Shown: positions 28,691-37,281 of the stretch, in pieces
Numbering within the stretch: position 1 is the first letter of the stretch
Layout: every line of letters begins with the position of its first letter
Source: Pseudomonas sp. CCI4.2
Lineage (GTDB): Bacteria > Pseudomonadota > Gammaproteobacteria > Pseudomonadales > Pseudomonadaceae
Direction of reading: 5' to 3'
DNA: 64,000 bases
Assembly (NCBI RefSeq): GCF_034350045.1
Contig: NZ_CP133781.1
Location: forward strand, 4,016,501-4,080,500
Position numbers and translations under genes: made by a program
Notes under the pieces: model-generated
What the model saw: only the letters and a program-made list of their open reading frames with translations
What the model was told of the DNA's origin: nothing
Databases searched by the model: none

Positions 28691-28954
28691 TCACAGCTGG
28701 TCGCGCGAGCTAAATCCAGCGAAGCGTTGGTTGAAACCAGCAATGCGGCCTTCATGGGTAGCCGTACGCTGCTGACCTGTGTAGATGGGATGCGAGGCGC
28801 TCGATACATCCAACGCAACGTAGGGGTAGGTATTCCCGTCACTGTGCTTTTGCACCCTGTTGGTGTTGGCGGTAGAGCCGATAAGAAAGAAGGCATCGGC
28901 AGCAGTATCGTGAAACAGCACTTCTCGATAATTCGAATTCGTATTGGATTTCAT
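28691..28954 (-). CDS. rpmE2: 50S ribosomal protein L31 type B (zinc-independent paralogue)
   Basis: The 87-aa protein has the type-B L31 pattern: NYREVLFHDTAADAFFLIGS, then SASHPIYTGQQ, then a basic C-terminus with AGFNQRFAGF. The CxxC zinc residues of type-A L31 are absent, as expected for the paralogue that replaces it under zinc starvation (normally Zur-regulated). I did not find a clear Zur box. Its presence alone inside an island, next to a fragment of a second copy, suggests a relocated zinc-response cluster. Confidence 0.85.
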   Translation of the reverse strand: MKSNTNSNYREVLFHDTAADAFFLIGSTANTNRVQKHSDGNTYPYVALDVSSASHPIYTGQQRTATHEGRIAGFNQRFAGFSSRDQL

Positions 28955-29616
28955 GATGCTCTCCGTTTTCCAGATAACTATGTCAATTCGATGCCGGTAT
29001 CAGCGCCGCAATTGAAAGCGTCCGTTGACTGCTTGATTCAAATCATCGTGCATCTCTGGCGTCATGTAGAATCGATTCAGATGATGGAGATAATCTCAAG
29101 GGGCAATATGCGGGTTAGCTCAAAGTCTTAATAAGGGACAGTTCGGCTTGCTTGAGTAAAGAAGGCCAAAGCTGGTGACTAATTTATCTAGGGGCGCCGG
29201 CGGATGGCCTCCTGTGCATGATGGATTGGTGTCTAGCAGACGGAACGCCGCTGGAGCTAGGCAAGTTGCCTGGCCATACATTCGGCAAGTCGTGAGATAA
29301 AATGGATTTTGAGCAGCTTCAGGATCTAGCACGCGGTTTGTTTTGGCAACGTGTCGAGCCTGCGGCGCAATCACGTTTTTTAAAAATCGACAGTAGAGGC
29401 CTAAGCTTGCTGCCGCAGCCAATCTGTTGGTGGCGATGCGGGGCGAATCAGCCCTGTGGCTGTCGCGGTATCGATCAGAGCTGCGCCGGGTTGGCCGGGC
29501 GATTAGAGTGCGGGTCTTCGGGGGAGCGGGCACGACACTGGCCTAGGTGATGGAAAAATCAGGGAGGCCAGCATTGGTTCGAGTGGTCGATTTTTGGCTA
29601 TTTGAAGATCAGCGGA
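28955..29616. other. Region of decayed coding fragments, no intact gene
   Basis: Short stretches with Pseudomonas-like codon use occur on both strands, for example + GLLCMMDWCLADGTPLELGK ending near 29297, and - ALIDTATATGLIRPASPP near 29400-29480. None has a proper start and length. I could not identify their parents. Confidence 0.4.
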
Positions 29617-29790
29617 TCATTCTGCCTTGCTCAACAACGGTGCTGTTGGTGCGGCTCCACATTGCTTTCCATGGATCCCGTCATATTTTTTGACCAGATC
29701 CAAGCTGGCGTTGTATGCCGACGTCATCAAGTCAGCGTTGGTTGCGGCTTCGGCGTCATAGCAGTACAGGTATCGATCGCACTGACGAAT
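29617..29790 (-). pseudogene. 3' end of an unidentified gene
   Basis: On the minus strand a well-biased frame encodes RYLYCYDAEAATNADLMTSA, then NASLDLVKKYDG, and stops at TGA 29617-29619. The frame closes upstream near 29800, where the oppositely oriented next frame begins, so a rearrangement junction lies there. The family is not recognised. Confidence 0.45.
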
Positions 29791-30163
29791 GCAAGCCGTG
29801 CATGTCTGTATTTATCCCGGTGAGGTACGTCAACCCCTGGCTATCGTGCATTTGAAGAACGAGGAGGATTTCTTCGACAACCGAATCTTCAAGTTCGTGG
29901 AAGTGCTCAACGGTGTCGGTGCTTTGGAGGCTGGCTTCTATAAGCGGATCAAATACGGTACCGACGATGATCTCAGGATCAAGCCGATTCGGGACGGCTT
30001 CAGCCGTGGCCTGGCCGACCTCATGCTCGCAGATTATGCAGAAATGGTCTGGATCGGATCGGATGGCGAAGTCCACGTCGACTCGCGCATCGTCAGAAAA
30101 ATGGTGAGAGACGAAGTCAGCGATCTGATGATCTTTGAGGCGAAAATGAGCTTCCGGGTTTGA
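29789..30163 (+). CDS. Hypothetical protein, possibly 5'-truncated
   Basis: The 124-codon frame has strong G/C-ending codon bias. It encodes an acidic protein (HLKNEEDFFDNRIFKFVEVL, then GFSRGLADLMLADYAEMVWI, then RIVRKMVRDEVSDL). No family is recognised. A stop lies two codons before ATG 29789 and there is no ribosome-binding site, so the natural start may have been lost at the junction near 29795. A 159-codon minus frame over the same DNA has poorer codon bias and was rejected. Confidence 0.5.
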   Translation: MQAVHVCIYPGEVRQPLAIVHLKNEEDFFDNRIFKFVEVLNGVGALEAGFYKRIKYGTDDDLRIKPIRDGFSRGLADLMLADYAEMVWIGSDGEVHVDSRIVRKMVRDEVSDLMIFEAKMSFRV

Positions 30164-30410
30164 TCGTAAACGCCTGGAATTAACAACGTGGCTCTGGTGG
30201 TGGCGAGCTATCTGGGCTTTGCTCAAGCTGGCCACCGACCGACCGATCGACCGACCGCCTGGCTTGACTGTATGTGAGTGACCCAGTCCTCCCCAGACAG
30301 CTAGACCATGATCATAAGGCTGGTGCGGGGTGACCGAAGCCCCATCTTGACCAAGACACGTCCTGGATCCGCCGGCAGTGGTAGCCTAAGGCTTCAATTG
30401 AGTTGGCGTA

Positions 30411-30427
30411 GGGTAGGGTAGGGTAGG
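30411..30427 (+). repeat. GGGTA tandem repeat before a start codon
   Basis: GGGTAGGGTAGGGTAGG, three G3 runs and a G2, could form a G-quadruplex. It ends three bases before the GTG start of the nuclease gene. A separate CCGA-type tetranucleotide repeat lies at 30232-30258. Confidence 0.6.
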
Positions 30428-30430
30428 TCA

Positions 30431-30850
30431 GTGAAAGCAGAGATCAAAAACAAGCTCGCGATCGGCAAGCGGAACGAATTTGCCATCTGGGGATACTTGC
30501 TCGGGGAAGTATTTGACGTGTTCCCATCGCTGGTTGGCGACAAGGGCATCGATGGGATCGTCGGGCATGAAGGTCGCTACTTCGAAGTCCAAATCAAGAG
30601 TGGGGAAAACTGGAATAATCAGCGAGGGCTTAGTCGTGCTGCCGTCAGCGTGAATCCTGATCGTATTTTCTTGATCTATAACACTCTCGAGGACGAGGTT
30701 CGATATTTCACAGGCCGGCAGATTCTAGATGAGGCTGAATGGCAAAAGTCCATTGACTACAGCATTTCCCAAATCAAGCTTCCCAAGCGGATGCTGGAAA
30801 AGTATCAGGCCCATGACTGGGCCGGATTCTTCGCGTACCTGAGGTCTTAG
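30431..30850 (+). CDS. PD-(D/E)XK nuclease-fold protein
   Basis: This is a 139-aa protein from GTG 30431. It has the nuclease core GDKGIDGIVG...YFEVQIKSG: Asp in IDG, then E-x-Q-x-K in EVQIK, with an upstream GKRNEFAIWGYLL helix giving the conserved Glu. This resembles short restriction-endonuclease-like or Holliday-junction-type families with a group I intron-like PD-(D/E)XK core. No methylase is nearby. It may be a defence or intergenomic-conflict nuclease; the target is unknown. Confidence 0.65.
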   Translation: MKAEIKNKLAIGKRNEFAIWGYLLGEVFDVFPSLVGDKGIDGIVGHEGRYFEVQIKSGENWNNQRGLSRAAVSVNPDRIFLIYNTLEDEVRYFTGRQILDEAEWQKSIDYSISQIKLPKRMLEKYQAHDWAGFFAYLRS

Positions 30851-31008
30851 CATCGGGGATGATCTGCTCTCAGGTAGCTACATCTTCAAAAACTGGCTCA
30901 TGTCCAGAAAGGCCTTTGGGCGATCGCTTCATAAGCCGGGTAAATCAGCGAACTGGTTCGGTACATCTGCTCTCTGACCGAGCTGCATTTTCCATACAGG
31001 AGGTCGTT

Positions 31009-31629
31009 TTGGTTGACGCTGTGATGATTGAGCGAATTCTCTGTGTGGTCGACAGGTGCCTGAGAGGCCAGTTTCCTGACGACTACCATAAGCGGTGCAT
31101 GTACGCGTCTTTCGGGATTCACAGGCTTCTCAAGGCGTTGGGGCACAGTCCTGCCGTCGTGGGCGGAAACTTCGGAGCCTTTCTTGTATCGCGAGACGAA
31201 CGTAGCGCCTCGATCCAAGGGTACGCATCCGACGCTGGAGAGCATTCCCACTATTGGGTTGAGCTCAACGGCTTCATCATTGACCTTGGCCCTTACTACT
31301 TGCCTGTGGAGTCGAGCTTTCCTGCTTCGGAGGTTCCAGCAGTGTTCTGGGATACCGGTTATGAACTGCCTAGAGGGTTGGTATATCGCGCAGTAGCTCG
31401 TTATGAATCGACAGAAACGGCTCATCTTGAGCCGCATATTGTTGAGAAAATGGAGCCCTTTCTTGCCGCATGCCACGCCCGGATGTCCAAGCCACTGGTT
31501 AAGCCCAAGATTGGGAAGTGGCTTGTTACCACGCCTTCGTCCATTCAAAGGGCAGCGGGTAAGGGCGACCAGTGGGCGAGGGCCGCAATTCGCTATGAGT
31601 CTATGCCTCCCGGGCGCCTTCCCTTTTGA
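31009..31629 (+). CDS. Papain/transglutaminase-like cysteine-hydrolase-fold protein (unknown)
   Basis: The frame is open from 30859, but an AGGAGGT site at 30998-31004 favours TTG 31009 (206 aa); ATG 31024 is also possible. A likely catalytic Cys lies in KRCMYASFGIHRLL, His in HSHYWVEL and Asp in NGFIIDLGPYYLP. This Cys-His-Asp order is that of transglutaminase/papain-like proteins found in toxins and conflict systems. I cannot name the family. It follows the nuclease gene on the same strand, 160 bp downstream. Confidence 0.55.
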   Translation: MVDAVMIERILCVVDRCLRGQFPDDYHKRCMYASFGIHRLLKALGHSPAVVGGNFGAFLVSRDERSASIQGYASDAGEHSHYWVELNGFIIDLGPYYLPVESSFPASEVPAVFWDTGYELPRGLVYRAVARYESTETAHLEPHIVEKMEPFLAACHARMSKPLVKPKIGKWLVTTPSSIQRAAGKGDQWARAAIRYESMPPGRLPF

Positions 31630-31739
31630 GTCATATCTTCCTTGTGAATCAAAAGCCCCGAGCCTCTTCGATCCCGGACAACTTGCGTTATCAGGTAGGC
31701 TTTCAGCGCGATGTCAGCCTTGGGAGATCAGATATGCCG

Positions 31740-32728
31740 TCAGAAGGGGATCGGGTCATCGAACACCGGGTCGTATGATGCTCTGGGCATTTGAGGGGCG
31801 GGTAATGGCGACACCACGAAGAGGTTGACGATGTCTTCTCTGTCCATGAAAAGAATCTGGCTCCGCTTGGATTGATCGAGCTTGTTACCGATCCAGTTGC
31901 GAGCCGCTTTGGTGATTTCACCCCCGGCAACGATGAAGGCGTGATCGACGAGGACTCGTCTACTGAGCTCCGAGTCGAAGATCTCATGGCCCAGCATCAT
32001 GAGTACTTGGTTGTGTATTTCAGCGACGTTGGCCTGGCTGCCCTTGGTCACACTTGAAGAGTCCAGCTTCCTTTTTTTACCTGAATTCCGAAGTACAGGA
32101 CATGTTGGGTAGGCAGGACGAATTTCATCCAGATGTCTTTCCCGTATTCCAGGGCTTTGTCCTTGTGCCCGGCTGAGGTTATCCGGGCAAAGCCAAGCTG
32201 ACGGAAGAGGGGAAGCAGGACGTGCTCGATAAGGTCGTCTTCGGAGCATTGGTCGAGGTACTCGATTAGCCGGTTCTTCTTCTCCGTTTCTGCCGCCGTG
32301 AGAGGCCGGTGGGGGCTTGCCGATTCGCTCGCTACCGTGCCGCTTCCGACATGTCGGACATAGCATTGGTCATCGTCACCGTAGAAGGCTTCAAACCCTT
32401 CACGCTTGATCGCGCCGTTGAGTGCCTTGAGAGCCAGCAGGCGGGGTGGCTTCTCGTTGTGGGCATCCTCGGCGTCCATCAGCAGGCGGATTACACGCAA
32501 CATGGCATCCGGCGGCATCTGGGCGTTTGTTGAAGGGAAGTCGAGGAGTTTTTCCAGGGCGTTGGCCACCCAGAATCGACGAGTTCCGCCATCATGGACG
32601 AGGTCGGTGTCCGCATCCTTGAAGAAGCGTGTCAGGTTGGGGCCGCTGAGGTACTGAAAATAGCTTTCAGTGTTGTCGCCGCAGATCATCACTGCGATCT
32701 GCTCCAAAGTTTTGGTCTTCCATTTCAT
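31740..32728 (-). pseudogene. Abi-type protein with C-terminal Mrr-like nuclease domain, frameshifted
   Basis: Two overlapping minus-strand frames make one protein. The first runs from ATG 32728 (MKWKTKTLEQIAVMICGD, an AbiJ-N-like region with FQYLSGPNLTRFF and VHDGGTRRFW) to a nuclease core YGKDIWMKF...YFGIQVK, then stops at 32050. The second continues KLDSSSVTKGS...LVDHAFIVAGGEITKAARNW to 31740. The switch is at a run of seven A on the coding strand (32072-32078). One added base, or a -1 slip on A-AAA-AAA-G, restores 329 aa. It is an abortive-infection or restriction-like factor by resemblance. Confidence 0.65.
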
Positions 32729-32813
32729 CCTTCGTCCCACCCGTTGACCAATCAAACGACTTTGCGAACAATGTGGCCAGCCGGCGTATCCCTCGGGCCG
32801 GGCTAACCGGCTT

Positions 32814-33092
32814 CTAGAGCCATACTGCGCATCCTCTGAGGATCATACGTGAAAGGTACGGAGGTCGGATGGGTGTATAGGGCAACTGATCCACCCACCG
32901 ACGCAGTGCGGTCAGGCCGATATTCATGTTGGCGCAGACATCTTGGACAGACTTATTCTCGTCCAACACCAAGGCGGCAGCCTTGAGCTTGACCTCGGTG
33001 GAGCAGGAAACCCGCATGGCTTTAGTCAATTTACACCTCTGATTTGGGCGCCATCATAGCGCCCGATGAAGGTGTCCAGAATCATTAGGCCA
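32814..33092 (-). mobile_element. IS3-family remnant (5' part of orfA)
   Basis: Minus-strand frame 33029-32814 starts MTKAMRVSCSTEVKLKAAAL and continues VQDVCANMNIGLTALRRWVD, the orfA helix-turn-helix of IS3 elements. Similarity ends after RRWVDQL near 32885; the rest of orfA and all of orfB are gone. The probable outer end is near 33092 (TGGCCTAATGATTCTGGACA read leftward). Confidence 0.75.
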
Positions 33093-33315
33093 GTTCAGGA
33101 TCCTTCCTGCAAAAGTGACCGCGGGAGATTTGCATCCGAACAAGCGTGCTTCCTTGGGGGCGGTCATCGGAGGCAATCACCGGTTCAGGTATGACGATAA
33201 AGGTAACAGTACTACTCGTTTCGCAGATACGCCCCGCGAGGTTTTACCCTACCTGAGCGGCGAAGCACCTGACCACTGGGCCAAAAGCTCTCTCCCGGAT
33301 ATCAGGCTCTCGTAA
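33093..33315 (+). pseudogene. 3' fragment of an unidentified gene cut by the IS3 remnant
   Basis: A frame with strong Pseudomonas codon bias runs out of the IS end into AGDLHPNKRASLGAVIGG, then FADTPREVLPYLSGEAPDHW, and stops at TAA 33313-33315. The segment HRFRYDDKGNSTTR resembles YD/Rhs-type repeats, hinting at a polymorphic-toxin or T6SS-related parent, but I cannot confirm it. Confidence 0.4.
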
Positions 33316-33762
33316 GCGCTCCATCGCAACCGGGAGGCCGTCTTGCTCACGCTATCGTCCAAAGACGAAGGCACATCTGTAGTGAATTTTGTGCTCGTTA
33401 TTTTCAAGTATAGAGCCTGAAGGGTGCCATCAAGACCGTAAGCGAGTGGGGGAACTTAAGAATGAGGGGCGCATCAGCCTCTATCGTCAGCATAAGTCTT
33501 TTTGTTCGAACATGAGGCGAAGTTCGTCAGCGTTTTACTCAGTTTTTTCATGCCCAAGCACAGCCTTCTCAGATCCCATCGGGTTCAAAACTGTTTTGCA
33601 TCTATGCCCAGACAACCCCACATCTATTTCTAACTGTAGGGGGGCGGAGTCAGCAACTTTCGGAGCGTCAGTGAATTTTAAAGGCCTAGTTTGGTTAGGC
33701 GCCTAACCCGCTCGATGCCATGATAAAACCTCCAGCTACCACCACCAGCGAAATACAACAGG
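33316..33762. other. 447-bp region without a supported gene
   Basis: A 105-codon frame (33389-33706) has no coding bias or ribosome-binding site. Nothing else was recognised. Confidence 0.5.
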
Positions 33763-34047
33763 ATGGACGTAATGCATCAACTTAAACGACTGCTAGAACA
33801 GGCAAAGCTGCGTGTAGAATCGCCATTGGCACGTAAAATAGCCGCGTGGGTACTTCTGCCGTTGGTCATGGTCGGGATTGCCAATTCTTCGCGGCAAGTT
33901 TGCCTTGCCACTCTCGATTTATTGCGTGAGCAAGGATGGAAAGCTTGGCCTTTTGCGTTCGGATGTTTAACTGTGGTTGTTGTTACTCGTTTTGCCCGAA
34001 GAGTAATACGAAATTTGAAGCAGCAGTATCCACTGATCCGTCTTTAA
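33763..34047 (+). CDS. Small two-helix membrane protein, unknown
   Basis: The 94-aa frame begins at ATG 33763; ATG 33772 is an alternative. An N-terminal amphipathic basic segment precedes two hydrophobic stretches (IAAWVLLPLVMVGIA and AFGCLTVVVVTRFA) and a basic tail. No homologue is recognised. It stands alone, flanked by an opposite-strand regulator. Confidence 0.5.
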   Translation: MDVMHQLKRLLEQAKLRVESPLARKIAAWVLLPLVMVGIANSSRQVCLATLDLLREQGWKAWPFAFGCLTVVVVTRFARRVIRNLKQQYPLIRL

Positions 34048-34177
34048 CTGCCGTGCGGCAAGATCTCGGCGATGCTTCGCCGAGGTCGTCACGCAACGCG
34101 AAGCCAATTACCAGAGGCTGTTTGTTGCTTTGGTATTACCCAACATCACCCCCAAAGCAGTCCGGTCTCGTCTGAAG

Positions 34178-34483
34178 TCAGCCATCAATTAATTTCTTGG
34201 CCGCAGCCAACACTTCCCCCCGCTGCCCCTTCTTCAATTTATGAAATAAGGCAACCAGCTCAGCCTCATCATCCTGCTCGCAGTAAAAGAAAGCCACTGG
34301 GTAACCACAGGCCTCAGCGATCTGTTTGACCGTCCCCACGCCAGGCTCGTGAACACCTTTCTCATATTGGTTCATCCTTGCGCTGGCAGAAGCCTCTTCG
34401 ATCCCTGCGAGAATCCCCAGCCTTTCCTGAAAGAGACCCACCGCCTTCCTGGCCTGATTAAGACGCTTACCAAAAATCGTCAT
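34178..34483 (-). CDS. XRE-family transcriptional regulator
   Basis: This is a 101-aa protein from ATG 34483 (MTIFGKRLNQARKAVGLFQE); an in-frame start five codons upstream is less likely. The HTH_3 domain (LGILAGIEEASASARMNQYE) and the C-terminal VKQIAEACGYPVAFFYCEQD are typical of phage-repressor-like regulators with a short second helix. It is divergent from the membrane-protein gene at 34606 and may control it. Confidence 0.8.
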   Translation of the reverse strand: MTIFGKRLNQARKAVGLFQERLGILAGIEEASASARMNQYEKGVHEPGVGTVKQIAEACGYPVAFFYCEQDDEAELVALFHKLKKGQRGEVLAAAKKLIDG

Positions 34484-34605
34484 TTCTCTTTTGCCCAAAA
34501 GCTAAGAGATTCTTAGATTTGAATTTACGTCGTGCTAAGACTTACTTAGGATTTCGCCGTAATGGCGTTTTGATGTCAAAAAATTAATGGCCAAGGATGC
34601 GTGTG

Positions 34606-35094
34606 ATGTCAGAAGTAACAGTTGTCAGCGGAAAGCTGGAAGTGGTTGGGCCATCTCAGGACAAACCAGACGGTAGTGAATACACCTACCTTCGCATTGC
34701 CCAGAACGACGGAAGCACGAAACTTGTGAAAAAGGTAGGGGTAGGGCAGCTCGTTCAGTCCTACGTGCGGCCAGGCATCGAAGGTGAATTTTACTTCGTG
34801 AAGCTGGGGCGACTTGGCTACATTTTGTTTGCAATCAAAAAGTCTGACGGCCAGAAAATCTATGAAGAAAATGGATTCAAGACGTGGATCAGCAAGATGC
34901 GATTGAGCGCCGGCGTGCTTGCGTTGCTTTTCATTCCGCTCAGCTTCGTTGGACTGTTGATGGGCGGATGGATGGGATTGGTCGTACCGATCGGCTTTAT
35001 CTACGTGATGTGGAAGCTGGCGTTCTCATTTCCGAAAGTGTTGAAAGAAAGCTTTCTGAAAGGGCAGTTGAATCAGCTTGGATTTGCTAACTGA
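34606..35094 (+). CDS. Membrane protein with N-terminal beta-rich domain, unknown
   Basis: The 162-aa protein starts at ATG 34606 behind AAGGA; ATG 34597 is an alternative. The N-terminal half looks like a soluble beta domain (VSGKLEVVGPSQD, then TYLRIAQNDGSTKLVKKVGV). Two TM helices follow (AGVLALLFIPLSFVGLLMGG and MGLVVPIGFIYVMWKLAF). No family is recognised. It is divergently arranged with the XRE regulator, sharing a short AT-rich promoter region. Confidence 0.6.
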   Translation: MSEVTVVSGKLEVVGPSQDKPDGSEYTYLRIAQNDGSTKLVKKVGVGQLVQSYVRPGIEGEFYFVKLGRLGYILFAIKKSDGQKIYEENGFKTWISKMRLSAGVLALLFIPLSFVGLLMGGWMGLVVPIGFIYVMWKLAFSFPKVLKESFLKGQLNQLGFAN

Positions 35095-35199
35095 ATATCC
35101 GAAACAAAGACTCGCTTTGACAGCGCCAGCCCGGATCGGGAGCTCTGGCTGAAGTGCTGACTCAATTCTTATCGTTCCTAACTATTTCACAGGCGCGGC

Positions 35200-35294
35200 G
35201 GTGCTGATTTACCCAAAACGCAGCTACTGCCGCCAAAACGAAAGCGCTTGTCGACCTTCTGCTAGAACACATGCCGATGCGCTATAAGGTTTAA
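35200..35294 (+). pseudogene. LysR-type regulator, C-terminal fragment
   Basis: The frame ending AAKTKALVDLLLEHMP before TAA near 35294 matches the last helix of many LysR regulators. Nothing upstream continues it. The remaining DNA in 35095-35414 holds no gene I can support. Confidence 0.4.
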
Positions 35295-35414
35295 CACGTA
35301 TACGCGAGTGAAGGGGCCGCGCCGAAAACGTTGCCAACAGAACTCGCTTCCTGTCTGCCAAATATCATCAAAAGGCTCAGCCAATGGCACCTATAAAGTT
35401 GATTCCATTTGGTG

Positions 35415-35876
35415 TCAGTTGTCTTCTTTCTTCTGCAAGCGCCGGGTAACTGTCGACTTAGCCACACCAAGGATCCGGGCGACCTGCGCCTGAGAATTCC
35501 CTTCCTCCAAAAGCTTGACGATTTTTTGCTTCAAATCAGCTGACTCAACTACTCGCGGATGATCCGTCTTGCTCGGCTGCGCCGGGATTTCTGAATCCAA
35601 CAAGCCAAACGATTCGAGGTCATCGTGAGCACGCTGGAGAACAGAACGCGGCGACTCCCTATTCTCAGACGCATACACAAGCGCTAAGAAAGAGAGAGGC
35701 TCCAGATTCAGTGCTTGGGCGAGCTCTTTGCTTTTCTCAAGAGAAACAGATCTTTGTGCTGACTCTAATCTGCTCACGTGGGATGGGTCGGTCTGCTTGG
35801 AGATGTCCAGTTGAGATAATCGCTGGTGGGCCCGCAGGAATTGCAGCGCTGCTGCAAAGGCGTTGCGAAGCGACAT
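35415..35876 (-). CDS. XRE-family regulator with second C-terminal helix-turn-helix
   Basis: The 153-aa protein is read from ATG 35876 (MSLRNAFAAALQFLRAHQ). The N-terminal HTH_3 domain is QLDISKQTDPSHVSRLESAQ. A linker leads to a second HTH resembling the resolvase/Sigma70-r4 class (EEGNSQAQVARILGVAKSTV) and a basic end. Two DNA-binding modules in so short a protein are uncommon. The target is unknown; it is divergent from the phosphoesterase operon. Confidence 0.75.
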   Translation of the reverse strand: MSLRNAFAAALQFLRAHQRLSQLDISKQTDPSHVSRLESAQRSVSLEKSKELAQALNLEPLSFLALVYASENRESPRSVLQRAHDDLESFGLLDSEIPAQPSKTDHPRVVESADLKQKIVKLLEEGNSQAQVARILGVAKSTVTRRLQKKEDN

Positions 35877-36175
35877 TTTAGACGTTCCTGTAAAACAAAA
35901 CGGTATGCCGCGATTGCATCGTTGCGCACAAATGCTTATAGTCATTCGACGACAACGATTGCGTCGTCGAGCGAGTTGCTCGGTAGCCCGCGACGGCGAA
36001 CATCGATGGATTGGCCGAATCCATGAGGCTCGCCATTGGTTGCCCGTTAAGGAATTAGATATCTATCAATATATATGTAAATCGAGAAATCGCCGGGTTT
36101 AGTCGATCTATTTCGGCTCTCCGGTTCCCCTTACAAAACTGTCCTATATCCCGCTAAATCGAGTTGCGTGACGTA

Positions 36176-36907
36176 ATGAAAATCCAGATCTACTCAGACC
36201 TTCATCTTGAATTTTGCGAGTTTCAACCGCCCAACGTAAATGCAGATGCTGTCATTTTGGCGGGTGACATCGACGTCCTTGCCCGAGGCGTGACCTGGGC
36301 CAACGAGACGTTTTCGTGCCCCGTGATTTATGTTTGCGGTAACCATGAATATTACAAAGGTCACATCGACAAAACGCTGAAAAAAATGAAAGACGCAGCC
36401 GCGCCCCATGTCCACGTACTCGAAAACGAAGTATTTGTTTGGCAGCAAATTCGTTTTCTTGGAACAACAGCCTGGACTGATTTTTCATCGACCGGCGATG
36501 CAGTCGCAGCCAGCAATTTGGCGTGGGAGTGGATGAATGATTTCAGATTGATTCGGGCAGATTCTACCTTTCGACGCTTGCACCCGGATGACCTTGTCAC
36601 CCGAAACAAAAAGTCTCGCGCCTGGCTAACTCAAGAACTGGAAAAACCATTTTCTGGCCCGACTGTTGTCGTGACTCACCACTCTCCAACGCCTGCGGTT
36701 GTCGGCGACAAGCATGATGGACATTTGACTGCCGCGTACACAAACCACTGGCCTGAGTTAATTGAAAAGGCGGATGTGTGGGTGTTCGGACACACGCATC
36801 AAGCTGTTGATATTGAGCTTGTGGGCTGCCGGATCATCTCGAATCCACGAGGTTACCCAGGAGAGAGCACTGGGTTTAAAGAGGGCTTGGAGGTGCATAT
36901 TCAATGA
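36176..36907 (+). CDS. Calcineurin-like metallophosphoesterase
   Basis: The 243-aa enzyme starts at ATG 36176 (MKIQIYSDLHLEF). All dinuclear-metal motifs are present: SDLH, LAGDID, GNHEYY, THHSPT and GHTH. The compact single-domain form resembles small phage- and island-borne phosphoesterases. The substrate (nucleotide, RNA end or protein phosphate) cannot be inferred. It is first in a three-gene unit with 4-bp overlaps. Confidence 0.88.
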   Translation: MKIQIYSDLHLEFCEFQPPNVNADAVILAGDIDVLARGVTWANETFSCPVIYVCGNHEYYKGHIDKTLKKMKDAAAPHVHVLENEVFVWQQIRFLGTTAWTDFSSTGDAVAASNLAWEWMNDFRLIRADSTFRRLHPDDLVTRNKKSRAWLTQELEKPFSGPTVVVTHHSPTPAVVGDKHDGHLTAAYTNHWPELIEKADVWVFGHTHQAVDIELVGCRIISNPRGYPGESTGFKEGLEVHIQ

Positions 36908-37281
36908 CCTTTATTTTGCAGGATCGGAATGACCCAAGGTATAGCCGGTACCGGATCAAAACTTTTGGAGCGACCATGGCTGACTTCAGGTTTTCGCGTC
37001 TGCCTACCGTCGTTCAAAGAGCTCGGGAGGCAATTCCTGATTATGACGTTGTTGGATTTTTGGCTTGTGCACTTGAGCGGCCGCCGAGGATGACTGGGCT
37101 GATGTTTTGTGATCATTGCAATCGATTTCCCGAAGGACTGCCTGTGCATACACCTCCGATTGAAAAAAGATCGCACCGCGACGGATACATGGTCGTCCAA
37201 GTGGAGGGAGGAGGGCTATATGTGGTCGCACATTGGTGGTTTGAGAATGGTGCTCTCGGGCCGTTTCACTCAGTCCAATGA
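36904..37281 (+). CDS. Hypothetical protein (paralogue of next gene)
   Basis: The 125-aa protein starts at ATG 36904, overlapping the phosphoesterase stop (ATGA). The second half, GLMFCDHCNRFPEGLPVHTP and DGYMVVQVEGGGLYVVAHWW, aligns by eye with GLVFGDRFGRFADGNAIHTS and SGYSVIETFNSRYVICTWA of the next gene. A CDHC pair could bind metal. The family is unknown. Confidence 0.6.
   Translation: MTFILQDRNDPRYSRYRIKTFGATMADFRFSRLPTVVQRAREAIPDYDVVGFLACALERPPRMTGLMFCDHCNRFPEGLPVHTPPIEKRSHRDGYMVVQVEGGGLYVVAHWWFENGALGPFHSVQ

Noticed and set aside
28367..29131. 254-codon plus-strand frame
   Set aside because: It is antisense to the L31 gene and its terminator and has no recognisable domain.
29756..30235. 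159-codon minus-strand frame
   Set aside because: It lies opposite a frame with much stronger G/C third-position bias; treated as its shadow.
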